A DNA stretch of 64,000 nucleotides from Acanthosepion lycidas. Lineage: Eukaryota > Mollusca > Cephalopoda > Sepiida > Sepiidae. Position numbers and translations under genes: made by a program. Location of the stretch: contig OZ010577.1 of the NCBI GenBank assembly GCA_963932145.1, forward strand, positions 16,345,889 through 16,409,888, read 5' to 3'. Under the pieces are notes generated by a model. The model was not told the DNA's origin. It searched no databases and saw only the letters and a program-made list of their open reading frames with translations. Below, piece by piece: positions 37,037 to 52,369 of this stretch (its first letter is position 1; the number at the start of each line of letters is the position of its first letter).

Positions 37037-39448
37037 AGAGCCTCCTCTAAAACCGGCTTACAATTATTTTTCATTCGAACTCATACAGTGAGCGTAGCAT
37101 GCAAAGGTTACGACTCACGTAACAGGGATTTCCTTGAAAAACTGTGTGGACGCAAAATGTGTGATCGCTGTATGTTTCTCTTCTGCCGGGCGTTCTATTT
37201 ACCTTTACATTCTTTCATTTAACTTTATGAACAGGCAAGAGCCTCCTCTAAAACCGGCTTACAATTATTTTTCATTCGAACTCATACAGTGAGCGTAGCA
37301 TGCAAAGGATTCGACTCATATAACAGGGATTTCCTTGAAAAACTGTGTGGACGCAAAATGGGTGATCGCTGTATGTTTCTCTCCTGCCGTGCGTTCTATT
37401 TACCTTTACATTCTTTCATTTAACTTTATGAACAGGCAAAAGGCTCCTCTAAAAGCTGTTTACAATTATTTTTCATTCGAACTCATACAGTGAGCGTTGC
37501 ATGCAAAGGTTACGACTCACGTAACAGGGATTTCCTTGTAAAACTGTGTGGACGCAAAATGTGTGATCGCTGTATGTTTCTCTCCTGCCGTGCGTTCTAT
37601 TTACCTTTACATACTTTCATTTAACTTTATGAACAGGCAAGAGGCTCCTCTAAAAGCTGCTTACAATTATTTTTCATTCGTACTCATACAGTGAGCGAAG
37701 CATGCAAAGGTTACGACTCACGTAACAGGGATTTCCTTGAAAAACTGTGTGGACGCAAAATGGGTGATCGCTGTATGTTTCTCTCCTGCCCTGCGTTGTA
37801 TTTACCTTTACATTCTTTCATTTAACTTTATGAACAGGCAAGAGGCTCCTCTAAAAGCTGCTTACAATTATTTTTCATTCGAACTCATACAGTGAGCGTA
37901 GCATGCAAAGGTTACGACTCACGTAACAGGGATTTCCTTGAAAAACTGTGTGGACGCAAAATGGGTGATCGCTGTATGTTTCTCTCCTGCCGTGCGTTCT
38001 ATTTACCTTTACATTCTTTCATTTCACTTTATGAACAGGGAAGAGCCTCCTCTAAAACCGGCTTACAATTATTTTTCATTCGAACTCATAGTGAGCGTAG
38101 CATGCAAAGGTTACGACTCACGTAACAGGGATTTCCTTGAAAAACTGTGTGGACGCAAAATGGGTGATCGCTGTATGTTTCTCTCCTGCCGTGCGTTCTA
38201 TTTACCTTTACATTCTTTCATTTCACTTTATGAACAGGCAAGGGCCTCCTCTGAAACCGGCTTACAATTATTTTTCATTCGAACTCATACAGTGAGCGTA
38301 GCATGCAAAGGATACTATTCATATAACAGGGATTTCCTTGCAAAAAACTGTGTGGACGGAAAATGGGTGATCGCTGTATGTTTCTCTCCTGCCGTGCGTT
38401 CTATTTACCTTTACATTCTTTCATTTCACTTTATGAACAGGCAAGAGCCTCCTCTAAAACCGGCTTACAATTATTTTTCATTTGAACTCATACAGTGAGC
38501 GTAGCATGCAAAGGTTACGACTCACGTAACAGGGATTTCCTTGAAAAACTGTGTGGACGCAAAATGTGAGATCGCTGTATGTTTCTCTTCTGCCGGGCGT
38601 TCTATTTACCTTTACATTCTTTCATTTAACTTTATGAACAGGCAAGAGCCTCCTCTAAAACCGGCTTACAATTATTTTTCATTCGAACTCATACAGTGAG
38701 CGTAGCATGCAAAGGATTCGACTCATATAACAGGGATTTCCTTGAAAAACTGTGTGGACGCAAAATGGGTGATCGCTGTATGTTTCTCTCCTGCCGTGCG
38801 TTCTATTTACCTTTACATTCTTTCATTTAACTTTATGAACAGGCAAAAGGCTCCTCTAAAAGCTGCTTACAATTATTTTTCATTCGTACTCATACAGTGA
38901 GCGTAGCATGCAAAGGTTACGACTCACGTAACAGGGATTTCCTCGTAAAACTGTGTGGACGCAAAATGTGTGATCGCTGTATGTTTCTCTCCTGCCGTGC
39001 GTTCTATTTACCTTTACATACTTTCATTTAACTTTATGAACAGGCAAAAGGCTCCTCTAAAAGCTGTTTACAATTATTTTTCATTCGAACTCATACAGTG
39101 AGCGTTGCATGCAAAGGTTACGACTCACGTAACAGGGATTTCCTTGTAAAACTGTGTGGACGCAAAATGTGTGATCGCTGTATGTTTCTCTCCTGCCGTG
39201 CGTTCTATTTACCTTTACATACTTTCATTTAACTTTATGAACAGGCAAGAGGCTCCTCTAAAAGCTGCTTACAATTATTTTTCATTCGAACTCATACAGT
39301 GAGCGTAGCATGCAAAGGTTACGACTCACGTAACAGGGATTTCCTTGAAAAACTGTGTGGACGCAAAATGGGTGATCGCTGTATGTTTCTCTCCTGCCGT
39401 GCGTTCTATTTACCTTTACATTCTTTCATTTAACTTTATAAACAGGCA
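37037..39448 (+). repeat. 12-unit higher-order repeat, copy 2
   Basis: Partner of 34625-37036, with the same indel units: CTCATAGTGAG at about 38086 and CTTGCAAAAAACTG at about 38337. A private change GAGCGAAGC lies at about 37692. Confidence 0.86.
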
Positions 39449-40725
39449 AGAGCCTCCTCTAAAACCGGCTTACAATTATTTTTCATTCGAACTCATACAG
39501 TGAGCGTAGCATGCAAAGGATTCGACTCATATAACAGGGATTTCCTTGAAAAACTGTGTGGACGAAAAATGGGTGATCGCTGTATGTTTCTCTCCTGCCG
39601 TGCGTTCTATTTACCTTTACATTCTTTCATTTAACTTTATGAACAGGCAAAAGGCTCCTCTAAAAGCTGTTTACAATTATTTTTCATTCGAACTCATACA
39701 GTGAGCGTTGCATGCAAAGGTTACGACTCACGTAACAGGGATTTCCTTGTAAAACTGTGTGGACGCAAAATGTGTGATCGCTGTATGTTTCTCTCCTGCC
39801 GTGCGTTCTATTTACCTTTACATACTTTCATTTAACTTTATGAACAGGCAAGAGGCTCCTCTAAAAGCTGCTTACAATTATTTTTCATTCGTACTCATAC
39901 AGTGAGCGTAGCATGCAAAGGTTACGACTCACGTAACAGGGATTTCCTTGAAAAACTGTGTGGACGCAAAATGGGTGATCGCTGTATGTTTCTCTCCTGC
40001 CGTGCGTTGTATTTACCTTTACATTCTTTCATTTAACTTTATGAACAGGCAAGAGGCTCCTCTAAAAGCTGCTTACAATTATTTTTCATTCGAACTCATA
40101 CAGTGAGCCTAGCATGCAAAGGTTACGACTCACGTAACAGGGATTTCCTTGAAAAACTGTGTGGACGCAAAATGGGTGATCGCTGTATGTTTCTCTCCTG
40201 CCGTGCGTTCTATTTACCTTTACATTCTTTCATTTCACTTTATGAACAGGGAAGAGCCTCCTCTAAAACCGGCTTACAATTATTTTTCATTCGAACTCAT
40301 AGTGAGCGTCGCATGCAAAGGATACTATTCATATAACAGGGATTTCCTTGAAAAACTGTGTGGACGCAAAATGGGTGATCGCTGTATGTTTCTCTCCTGC
40401 CGTGCGTTCTATTTACCTTTACATTCTTTCATTTCACTTTATGAACAGGCAAGGGCCTCCTCTGAAACCGGCTTACAATTATTTTTCATTCGAACTCATA
40501 CAGTGAGCGTAGCATGCAAAGGATACTATTCATATAACAGGGATTTCCTTGCAAAAAACTGTGTGGACGCAAAATGGGTGATCGCTGTATGTTTCTCTCC
40601 TGCCGTGCGTTCTATTTACCTTTACATTCTTTCATTTCACTTTATGAACAGGCAAGAGCCTCCTCTAAAACCGGCTTACAATTATTTTTCATTCGAACTC
40701 ATACAGTGAGCGTAGCATGCAAAGG
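39449..40725 (+). repeat. Higher-order repeat, copy 3, partial and one unit shorter
   Basis: Follows copy 2 at +2211 (11 units) because the TGTGTGATCGC/GCCGGGCG unit is missing at its left side. It holds the 2-bp deletion at about 40300 and the 2-bp insertion at about 40551. Private changes include TTTATAAACAGG (39436), GTGAGCCTAGC (40103) and GTCGCATGC (about 40308). After about 40730 it continues with a CCTTGTAAAAC unit instead of the CCTTGAAAAAC / TGTGAGATCGC unit of copies 1-2. Confidence 0.8.
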
Positions 40726-43700
40726 TTACGACTCACGTAACAGGGATTTCCTTGTAAAACTGTGTGGACGCAAAATGTGTGATCGCTGTATGTTTCTCTC
40801 CTGCCGTGCGTTCTATTTACCTTTACATACTTTCATTTAACTTTATGAACAGGCAAAAGGCTCCTCTAAAAGCTGTTTACAATTATTTTTCATTCGAACT
40901 CATACAGTGAGCGTTGCATGCAAAGGTTACGACTCACGTAACAGGGATTTCCTTGTATAACTGTGTGGACGCAAAATGTGTGATCGCTGTATGTTTCTCT
41001 CCTGCCGTGCGTTCTATTTACCTTTACATACTTTCATTTAACTTTATGAACAGGCAAGAGGCTCCTCTAAAAGCTGCTTACAATTATTTTTCATTCGTAC
41101 TCATACAGTGAGCGTAGCATGCAAAGGTTACGACTCACGTAACAGCGATTTCCTTGAAAAACTGTGTGGACGCAAAATGGGTGATCGCTGTATGTTTCTC
41201 TCCTGCCCTGCGTTGTATTTACCTTTACATTCTTTCATTTAACTTTATGAACAGGCAAGAGGCTCCTCTAAAAGCTGCTTACAATTATTTTTCATTCGAA
41301 CTCATACAGTGAGCGTAGCATGCAAAGGATTCGACTCATATAACAGGGATTTCCTTGAAAAACTGTGTGGACGCAAAATGGGTGATCGCTGTATGTTTCT
41401 CTCCTGCCGTGCGTTCTATTTACCTTTACATTCTTTCATTTAACTTTATGAACAGGCAAAAGGCTCCTCTAAAAGCTGTTTACAATTATTTTTCATTCGA
41501 ACTCATACAGTGAGCGTTGCATGCAAAGGTTACGACTCACGTAACAGGGATTTCCTTGTAAAACTGTGTGGACGCAAAATGTGTGATCGCTGTATGTTTC
41601 TCTCCTGCCGTGCGTTCTATTTACCTTTACATACTTTCATTTAACTTTATGAACAGGCAAGAGGCTCCTCTAAAAGCTGCTTACAATTATTTTTCATTCG
41701 TACTCATACAGTGAGCGTAGCATGCAAAGGTTACGACTCACGTAACAGGGATTTCCTTGAAAAACTGTGTGGACGGAAAATGGGTGATCGCTGTATGTTT
41801 CTCTCCTGCCGTGCGTTCTATTTACCTTTACATTCTTTCATTTCACTTTATGAACAGGCAAGCGCCTCCTCTGAAACCGGCTTACAATTATTTTTCATTC
41901 GAACTCATACAGTGAGCGTAGCATGCAAAGGTTTCGACTCACGTAACAGGGATTTCCTTGCAAAAAACTGTGTGGACGGAAAATGGGTGATCGCTGTATG
42001 TTTCTCTCCTGCCGTGCGTTCTATTTACCTTTACATTCTTTCATTTCACTTTATGAACAGGCAAGAGCCTCCTCTAAAACCGGCTTACAATTATTTTTCA
42101 TTCGAACTCATACAGTGAGCGTAGCATGCAAAGGTTACGACTCACATAACAGGGATTTCCTTGAAAAACTGTGTGGACGCAAAATGTGTGATCGCTGTAT
42201 GTTTCTCTTCTGCCTTGCGTTCTATTTACCTTTACATTCTTTCATTTAACTTTATGAACAGGCAAGAGCCTCCTCTAAAACCGGCTTACAATTATTTTTC
42301 ATTCGAACTCATACAGTGAGCGTAGCATGCAAAGGATTCGACTCATATAACAGGGATTTCCTTGAAAAACTGTGTGGACGCAAAATGGGTGATCGCTGTA
42401 TGTTTCTCTCCTGCCGTGCGTTCTATTTACCTTTACATTCTTTCATTTAACTTTATGAACAGGCAAAAGGCTCCTCTAAAAGCTGCTTACAATTATTTTT
42501 CATTCGTACTCATACAGTGAGCGTAGCATGCAAAGGTTACGACTCACGTAACAGGGATTTCCTTGTAAAACTGTGTGGACGCAAAATGTGTGATCGCTGT
42601 ATGTTTCTCTCCTGCCGTGCGTTCTATTTACCTTTACATACTTTCATTTAACTTTATGAACAGGCAAAAGGCTCCTCTAAAAGCTGTTTACAATTATTTT
42701 TCATTCGAACTCATACAGTGAGCGTTGCATGCAAAGGTTACGACTCACGTAACAGGGATTTCCTTGTAAAACTGTGTGGACGCAAAATGTGTGATCGCTG
42801 TATGTTTCTCTTCTGCCGTGCGTTCTATTTACCTTTACATACTTTCATTTAACTTTATGAACAGGCAAGGGCCTCCTCTGAAACCGGCTTACAATTATTT
42901 TTCATTCGAACTCATACAGTGAGCGTAGCATGCAAAGGATACTATTCATATAACAGGGATTTCCTTGCAAAAAACTGTGTGGACGGAAAATGGGTGATCG
43001 CTGTATGTTTCTCTCCTGCCGTGCGTTCTATTTACCTTTACATTCTTTCATTTCACTTTATGAACAGGCAAGAGCCTCCTCTAAAACCGGCTTACAATTA
43101 TTTTTCATTCGAACTCATACAGTGAGCGTAGCATGCAAAGGATTCGACTCATATAACAGGGATTTCCTTGAAAAACTGTGTGGACGCAAAATGGGTGATC
43201 GCTGTATGTTTCTCTCCTGCCGTGCGTTCTATTTACCTTTACATTCTTTCATTTAACTTTATGAACAGGCAAAAGGCTCCTCTAAAAGCTGTTTACAATT
43301 ATTTTTCATTCGAACTCATACAGTGAGCGTTGCATGCAAAGGTTACGACTCACGTAACAGGGATTTCCTTGTAAAACTGTGCGGACGCAAAATGTGTGAT
43401 CGCTGTATGTTTCTCTCCTGCCGTGCGTTCTATTTACCTTTACATACTTTCATTTAACTTTATGAACAGGCAAGAGGCTCCTCTAAAAGCTGCTTACAAT
43501 TATTTTTCATTCGTACTCATACAGTGAGCGTAGCATGCAAAGGTTACGACTCACGTAACAGGGATTTCCTTGAAAAACTGTGTGGACGCAAAATGGGTGA
43601 TCGCTGTATGTTTCTCTCCTGCCGTGCGTTGTATTTACCTTTACATTCTTTCATTTAATTTTATGAACAGGCAAGAGGCTCCTCTAAAAGCTGCTTACAA

Positions 43701-46500
43701 TTATTTTTCATTCGAACTCATACAGTGAGCGTAGCATGCAAAGGTTACGACTCACGTAACAGGGATTTCCTTGAAAAACTGTGTGGACGCAAAATGGGTG
43801 ATCGCTGTATGTTTCTCTCCTGCCGTGCGTTGTATTTACCTTTACATTCTTTCATTTAACTTTATGAACAGGCAAGAGGCTCCTCTAAAAGCTGCTTACA
43901 ATTATTTTTCATTCGAACTCATACAGTGAGCGTAGCATGCAAAGGTTACGACTCACGTAACAGGGATTTCCTTGAAAAACTGTGTGGACGCAAAATGGGT
44001 GATCGCTGTATGTTTCTCTCCTGCCGTGCGTTCTATTTACCTTTACATTCTTTCATTTCACTTTATGAACAGGGAAGAGCCTCCTCTAAAACCGGCTTAC
44101 AATTATTTTTCATTCGAACTCATAGTGAGCGTAGCATGCAAAGGATACTATTCATATAACAGGGATTTCCTTGAAAAATGTGTGGACGCAAAATGGGTGA
44201 TCGCTGTATGTTTCTCTCCTGCCGTGCGTTCTATTTACCTTTACATTCTTTCATTTCACTTTATGAACAGGCAAGGGCCTCCTCTGAAACCGGCTTACAA
44301 TTATTTTTCATTCGAACTCATACAGTGAGCGTAGCATGCAAAGGATACTATTCATATAACAGGGATTTCCTTGCAAAAAACTGTGTGGACGGAAAATGGG
44401 TGATCGCTGTATGTTTCTCTCCTGCCGTGCGTTCTATTTACCTTTACATTCTTTCATTTCACTTTATGAACAGGCAAGAGCCTCCTCTAAAACCGGCTTA
44501 CAATTATTTTTCATTCGAACTCATACAGTGAGCGTAGCATGCAAAGGTTACGACTCACGTAACAGGGATTTCCTTGAAAAACTGTGTGGACGCAAAATGT
44601 GTGATCGCTGTATGTTTCTCTTCTGCCGGGCGTTCTATTTACCTTTACATTCTTTCATTTAACTTTATGAACAGGCAAGAGCCTCCTCTAAAACCGGCTT
44701 ACAATTATTTTTCATTCGAACTCATACAGTGAGCGTAGCATGCAAAGGATTCGACTCATATAACAGGGATTTCCTTGAAAAACTGTGTGGACGCAAAATG
44801 GGTGATCGCTGTATGTTTCTCTCCTGCCGTGCGTTCTATTTACCTTTACATACTTTCATTTAACTTTATGAACAGGCAAAAGGCTCCTCTAAAAGCTGTT
44901 TACAATTATTTTTCATTCGAACTCATACAGTGAGCGTTGCATGCAAAGGTTACGACTCACGTAACAGGGATTTCCTTGTAAAACTGTGTGGACGCAAAAT
45001 GTGTGATCGCTGTATGTTTCTCTCCTGCCGTGCGTTCTATTTACCTTTACATACTTTCATTTAACTTTATGAACAGGCAAGGGCCTCCTCTGAAACCGGC
45101 TTACAATTATTTTTCATTCGAACTCATACAGTGAGCGTAGCATGCAAAGGATACTATTCATATAACAGGGATTTCCTTGCAAAAAACTGTGTGGACGGAA
45201 AATGGGTGATCGCTGTATGTTTCTCTCCTGCCGTGCGTTCTATTTACCTTTACATTCTTTCATTTAACTTTATGAACAGGCAAGAGCCTCCTCTAAAACC
45301 GGCTTACAATTATTTTTCATTCGAACTCATACAGTGAGCGTAGCATGCAAAGGATTCGACTCATATAACAGGGATTTCCTTGAAAAACTGTGTGGACGCA
45401 AAATGGGTGATCGCTGTATGTTTCTCTCCTGCCGTGCGTTCTATTTACCTTTACATTCTTTCATTTAACTTTATGAACAAGCAAAAGGCTCCTCTAAAAG
45501 CTGTTTACAATTATTTTTCATTCGAACTCATACAGTGAGCGTTGCATGCAAAGGTTACGACTCACGTAACAGGGATTTCCTTGTAAAACTGTATGGACGC
45601 AAAATGTGTGATCGCTGTATGTTTCTCTCCTGCCGTGCGTTCTATTTACCTTTACATACTTTCATTTAACTTTATGAACAGGCAAGAGGCTCCTCTAAAT
45701 GCTGCTTACAATTATTTTTCATTCGTACTCATACAGTGAGCGTAGCATGCAAAGGTTACGACTCACGTAACAGGGATTTCCTTGAAAAACTGTGTGGACG
45801 CAAAATGGGTGATCGCTGTATGTTTCTCTCCTGCCGTGCGTTGTATTTACCTTTACATTCTTTCATTTAACTTTATGAACAGGCAAGAGGCTCCTCTAAA
45901 AGCTGCTTACAATTATTTTTCATTCGAACTCATACAGTGAGCGTAGCATGCAAAGGTTACGACTCACGTAACAGGGATTTCCTTGAAAAACTGTGTGGAC
46001 GCAAAATGGGTGATCGCTGTATGTTTCTCTCCTGCCGTGCGTTCTATTTACCTTTACATTCTTTCATTTAACTTTATGAACAGGCAATAGCCTCCTCTAA
46101 AACCGGCTTACAATTATTTTTCATTCGAACTCATACAGTGAGCGTAGCATGCAAAGGATTCGACTCATATAACAGGGATTTCCTTGAAAAACTGTGTGGA
46201 CGCAAAATGGGTGATCGCTGTATGTTTCTCTCCTGCCGTGCGTTCTATTTACCTTTACATTCTTTCATTTAACTTTATGAACAGGCAAAAGGCTCCTCTA
46301 AAAGCTGTTTACAATTATTTTTCATTCGAACTCATACAGTGAGCGTAGCATGCAAAGGATACTATTCATATAACAGGGATTTCCTTGCAAAAAACTGTGT
46401 GGACGGAAAATGGGTGATCGCTGTATGTTTCTCTCCTGCCGTGCGTTCTATTTACCTTTACATTCTTTCATTTCACTTTATGAACAGGCAAGTGCCTCCT
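40726..46500 (+). repeat. Rearranged derivatives of the 35-40 kb higher-order repeat
   Basis: The same unit subtypes as at 34.6-40.7 kb occur in changed order: CCTTGTAAAAC with TGTGTGATCGC and ACATACTTTC; GGATTCGACTCATATAAC; and units with the CTTGCAAAAAACTG insertion at about 41957, 42965, 44370, 45177 and 46386. One unit lacks a base in GAAAAATGTGTGG (about 44174). The net phase rises from +4 to +11 bp because insertion units outnumber deletion units here. No gene or foreign DNA was seen. Confidence 0.75.
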
Positions 46501-49500
46501 CTAAAACCGGCTTACAATTATTTTTCATTCGAACACATAGTGAGCGTAGCATGCAAAGGATACTATTCATATAGCAGGGATTTCCGTGAAAAACTGTGTG
46601 GACGCAAAATGGGTGATCGCTGTATGTTTCTCTCCTGCCGTGCGTTCTATTTACCTTTACATACTCTCATTTAACTTTATGAACAGGCAAGAGGCTCCTC
46701 TAAAAGCTGCTTACAATTATTTTTCATTCGTACTCATACAGTGAGCGTAGCATGCAAAGGTTACGACTCACGTAACAGGGATTTCCTTGAAAAACTGTGT
46801 GGACGCAAAATGGGTGATCGCTGTATGTTTCTCTCCTGCCGTGCGTTCTGTTTACCTTTACATACTTTCATTTAACTTTATGAACAGGCAAGAGCCTCCT
46901 CTAAAACCGGATTACAATTATTTTTCATTCGATCTCATACAGTGAGCGTAGCATGCAAAGGATTCGACTCACGTAACAGGGATTTCCTTGAAAAACTGTG
47001 TGGACGCAAAATAGGTGATCGCTGTATGTTTCTCTCCTGCCGTGCGTTTTATTTACCTTTACATTCTTTCATTTCACTTTATGAACAGGAAAGGGCCTCC
47101 TCTAAAACCGGCTTACAATTATTTTTCATTCGAACTCATACAGTGAGCGTAGCATGCAAAGGTTACGACTCACGTAACAGGGATTTCCTTGAAAAACTGT
47201 GTGGACACAAAATGGGTGATCGCTATGTTTCTCTCCTGCCGTGCGTTCTATTTACCTTTACATTCTTTCATTTCACTTTATGAACAGGCAAGGGTCTTCT
47301 CTAAAACCGGCTTACAATTATTTTTCATTCGAACTCATAGTGAGCGTAGCATGCAAAGGATACTATTCATATAACAGTGATTTCCTTGAAAAACTGTGTG
47401 GACGCAAAATGGGTGATCGCTGTATGTTTCTCTCCTGCGTGCGTTCTATTTACCTTTACATTCTTTCATTTAACTTTATGAACAGGCAAGAGACTCCTCT
47501 AAAAGCTGCTTACAATTATTTTTCATTCGTACTCATACAGTGAGCGTAGCACGCAAAGGTTACGACTCACGTAACAGGGATTTCCTTGAAAAACTGTGTG
47601 GACGCAAAATGGGTGATTGCTGTATGTTTCTCTCCTGCCGTGCTTTCTATTTACCTTTACATTCTTTCATTTCACTTTATGAACAGGCAAGAGGCTCCTC
47701 TAAAAGCTGCTTACAATTATTTTTCATTCGTACTCATACAGTGAGCGTAGCATGCAAAGGTTACGACTCACGTAACAGGGATTTCCTTGAAAAACTGTGT
47801 GGACGCAAAATGGGTGATCGCTGTATGTTTCTCTCCTGCCGTGCGTTGTATTTACCTTTACATTCTTTCATTTAACTTTATGAACAGGCAAGAGGCTCCT
47901 CTAAAAGCTGCTTACAATTATTTTTCATTCGAACTCATACAGTGAGCGTACCATGCAAAGGTTACGACTCACGTAACAGGGATTTCCTTGAAAAACTGTG
48001 TGGACGCAAAATGGGTGATCGCTGTATGTTTCTCTCCTGCCGTGCGTTCTATTTACCTTTACATTCTTTCATTTAACTTTATGAACAGGCAAGAGCCTCC
48101 TCTAAAACCGGCTTACAATTATTTTTCATTCGAACTCATACAGTGAGCGTAGCATGCAAAGGATTCGACTCATAAAACATGGATTTCCTTGAAAAACTGT
48201 GTGGACGCAAAATGGGTGATCGCTGTATGTTTCTCTCCTGCCGTGCGTTCTATTTACCTTTACATTCTTTCATTTAACTTTATGAACAGGCAAAAGGCTC
48301 CTCTAAAAGCTGTTTACAATTATTTTTCTTTCGAACTCATACAGTGAGCGTTGCATGCAAAGGTTACGACTCACGTAACAGGGATTTCCTTGTAGACTGT
48401 GTGGACGCAAAATGTGTGATCGCTGTATGTTTCTCTCCTGCCGTGCGTTCTATTTACCTTTACATACTTTCATTTAACTTTATGAACAGGCAAGAGGCTC
48501 CTCTAAAAGCTGCTTACAATTATTTTTCATTCGTACTCATACAGTGAGCGTAGCATGCAAAGGTTACGACTCACGTAACAGGGATTTCCTTGAAAAACTG
48601 TGTGGACGCAAAATGGGTGATCGCTGTATGTTTCTCTCCTGCCGTGCGTTCTATTTACCTTTACATTCTTTCAATTCACTTTATGTACAGGAAAGGGCCT
48701 CCTCTAAAACCGGCTTACAATTATTTTTCATTCGAACTCATACAGTGAGCGTAGCATGCAAAGGTTACGACTCACGTAACAGGGATTTCCTTGAAAAACT
48801 GTGTGGAAGCAAAATGGGTGATCGCTGTATGTTTCTCTCCTGCCGTGCGTTCTATTTACCTTTACATTGTTTCATTTCACTTTATGAATAGGCAAGGGCC
48901 TCCTCTAAAACCGGCTTACAATTATTTTTCATTGGAACTCATACTGTGAGCGTAGCATGCAAAGTTTACGACTCACGTAACAGGGATTTCCTTGAAAAAC
49001 TGTGTGGACGCAAAATGGGAGATCGCTGTATGTTTCTCTCCTGCCGTGCGTTCTATTTACCTTTACATTCTTTCATTTAACTTTATGAACAGGCAAGAGG
49101 CTCCTCTAAAAGCTGCTTACAATTATTTTTCATTCGAACTCATACAGTGAGCGTAGCATGCAAAGGTTACGACTCACGTAACAGGGATTTCCTTGAAAAA
49201 CTGTGTGGACGCAAAATGGGTGATTGCTGTATGTTTCTCTCCTGCCGTGCGTTCTATTTACCTTTACATTCTTTCATTTAACTTTATGAACAGGCAAGAG
49301 CCTCCTCTAAAACCGGCTTACAATTATTTTTCATTCGAACTCATACAGTGAGCGTAGCATGCAAAGGATTCGACTCATATAACAGGGATTTCCTTGAAAA
49401 ACTGTGTGGACGCAAAATGGGTGATCGCTGTATGTTTCTCTCCTGTCGTGCGTTCTATTTACCTTTACATTCTTTCATTTAACTTTATGAACAGGCAAAA

Positions 49501-52369
49501 GGCTCCTCTAAAAGCTGTTTACAATTATTTTTCATTCGAACTCATACAGTGAGCGTTGCATGCAAAGGTTACGACTCACGTAACAGGGATTTCCTTGTAA
49601 AACTGTGTGGACGCAAAATGTGTGATCGCTGTATGTTTCTCTCCTGCCGTGCGTTCTATTTACCTTTACATACTTTCATTTAACTTTATGAACAGGCAAG
49701 AGGCTCCTCTAAAAGCTGCTTACAATTATTTTTCATTCGTACTCATACAGTGAGCGTAGCATGCAAAGGTTACGACTCACGTAACAGGGATTTCCTTGAA
49801 AAACTGTGTGGACGCAAAATGGGTGATCGCTGTATGTTTCTCTCCTGCCGTGCGTTCTATTTACCTTTACATTCTTTCATTTCACTTTATGAACAGGGAA
49901 GAGCCTCCTCTAAAACCGGCTTACAATCATTTTTCATTCGAACTCATAGTGAGCGTAGCATGCAAAGGATACTATTCATATAACAGGGATTTCCTTGAAA
50001 AACTGTGTGGACGCAAAATGGGTGATCGCTGTATGTTTCTCTCCTGCCGTGCGTTCTATTTACCTTTACATTCTTTCATTTCACTTTATGAACAGGCAAG
50101 GGCCTCCTCTGAAACCGGCTTACAATTATTTTTCATTCGAACTCATACAGTGAGCGTAGCATGCAAAGGTTACGACTCACGTAACAGGGATTTCCTTGAA
50201 AAACTGTGTGGACGCAAAATGGGTGATCGCTGTATGTTTCTCTCCTGCCGTGCGTTCTATTTACCTTTACATACTTTCATTTCACTTTATGAACAGGCAA
50301 GAGCCTCCTCTAAAACCGGCTTACAATTATTTTTCATTCGAACTCATACAGTGAGCGTAGCATGCAAAGGTTACGACTCACGTAACAGGGATTTCCTTGA
50401 AAAACTGTGTGGAAGCAAAATGGGTGATCGCTGTATGTTTCTCTCCTGCCGTGCGTTCTATTTACCTTTACATTCTTTCATTTAACTTTATGAACAGGCA
50501 AGAGCCTCCTCTAAAGCCGGCTTACAATTATTTTTCATTCGAACTCATACAGTGAGCGTAGCATGCATAGGTTACGACTCACGTAACAGGGATTTCCTTG
50601 AAAATCTGTGTGGACGCAAAATGGGTGATCGCTGTATGTTTCTCTCCTGCCGTGCGTTCTATTTACCTTTACATTCTTTCATTTAACTTTATGAACAGGC
50701 AAGGGCCTCCTCTAAAACCGGCTTACAATTATTTTTCATTGGAACTCATACTGTGAGCGTAGCATGCAAAGTTTACGACTCACGTAACAGGGATTTCCTT
50801 GAAAAACTGTGTGGACGCAAAATGGGAGATCGCTGTATGTTTCTCTCCTGCCGTGCGTTCTATTTACCTTTACATTCTTTCATTTCACTTTATGAACAGG
50901 CAAGGGCCTCCTCTAAAACCGGCTTACAATTATTTTTCATTCGAACTCATACAGTGAGCGTAGCATGCAAAGGATACTATTCATATAACAGGGATTTCCT
51001 TGAAAAACTGTGTGGACGCAAAATGGGTGATCGCTCTATGTTTCTCTCCTGCCGTGCGTGCTATTTACCTTTACATTCTTTCATTTCACTTTATGAACAG
51101 GCAAGAGCCTCCTCTAAAACCGGCTTACAATTATTTTTCATTCGAACTCATAGTGAGCGTAGCATGCAAAGGATACTATTCATATAACAGTGATTTCCTT
51201 GAAAAACTGTGTGGACGCAAAATGGGTGATCGCTGTATGTTTCTCTCCTGCCGTGCGTTCTATTTACCTTTACATTCTTTCATTTAACTTTATGAACAGG
51301 CAAGAGACTCCTCTAAAAGCTGCTTACAATTATTTTTCATTCGTACTCATACAGTGAGCGTAGCACGCAAAGGTTACGACTCACGTAACAGGGATTTCCT
51401 TGAAAAACTGTGTGGACGCAAAATGGGCGATTGCTGTATGTTTCTCTCCTGCCGTGCTTTCTATTTACCTTTTCATTCTTTCATTTCACTTTATGAACAG
51501 GCAAAAGCCTCGCTAAAAGCTGTTTACAATTATTTTTCATTCGAACTCATACAGTGAGCGTAGCATGCAAAGGTTACGACTCACGTAACAAAGATTTCCT
51601 TGAAAAACTGTGTGGACGCAAAATGGGTGATCGCTGTATGTTTCTCTCCTGCCGTGCGTTCTATTTACCTTTACATTCTTTCATTTAACTTTATGAACAG
51701 GCAAGAGCCTCCTCTAAAAGCTGCTTACAATTATTTTTCATTCGAACTCATACAGTGAGCGTAGCATGCAAAGGTTACGACTCACGTAACAGGGATTTCC
51801 TTGAAAAACTGTGTGGACGCAAAATGGGTGATCGCTGTATGTTTCTCTCCTGCCGTGCGTTCTATTTACCTTTACATTCTTTCATTTAACTTTATGAACA
51901 GGCAAGAGCCTCCTCTAAAAGCTGCTTACAATTATTTTTCATTCGAACTCATACAGTGAGCGTATCATGCAAAGGTTACGACTCATGTAACATGGATTTC
52001 CTTGAAAAACTGTGTGGACGCAAAATGGGTGATCGCTGTATATTTCTCTCCTGCCGTGCGTTCTATTTACCTTTACATTCTTTCATTTAACTTTATGAAC
52101 AGAAAGAGGCTCCTCTAAAAGCTGCTTACAATTATTTTTCATTCGAACTCATACAGTGAGCGTAGCATGCAAAGGTTACGACTCACGTAACAGGGATTTC
52201 CTTGAAAAACTGTGTGGACGCAAAATGGGTGATCGCTGTATGTTTCTCTCCTGCCGTGCGTTCTATTTACCTTTACATTCTTTCATTTAACTTTATGAAC
52301 AGGCAAGAGCCTCCTCTAAAACCGGCTTACAATTATTTTTCATTCGAACTCATACAGTGAGCGTAGCAT

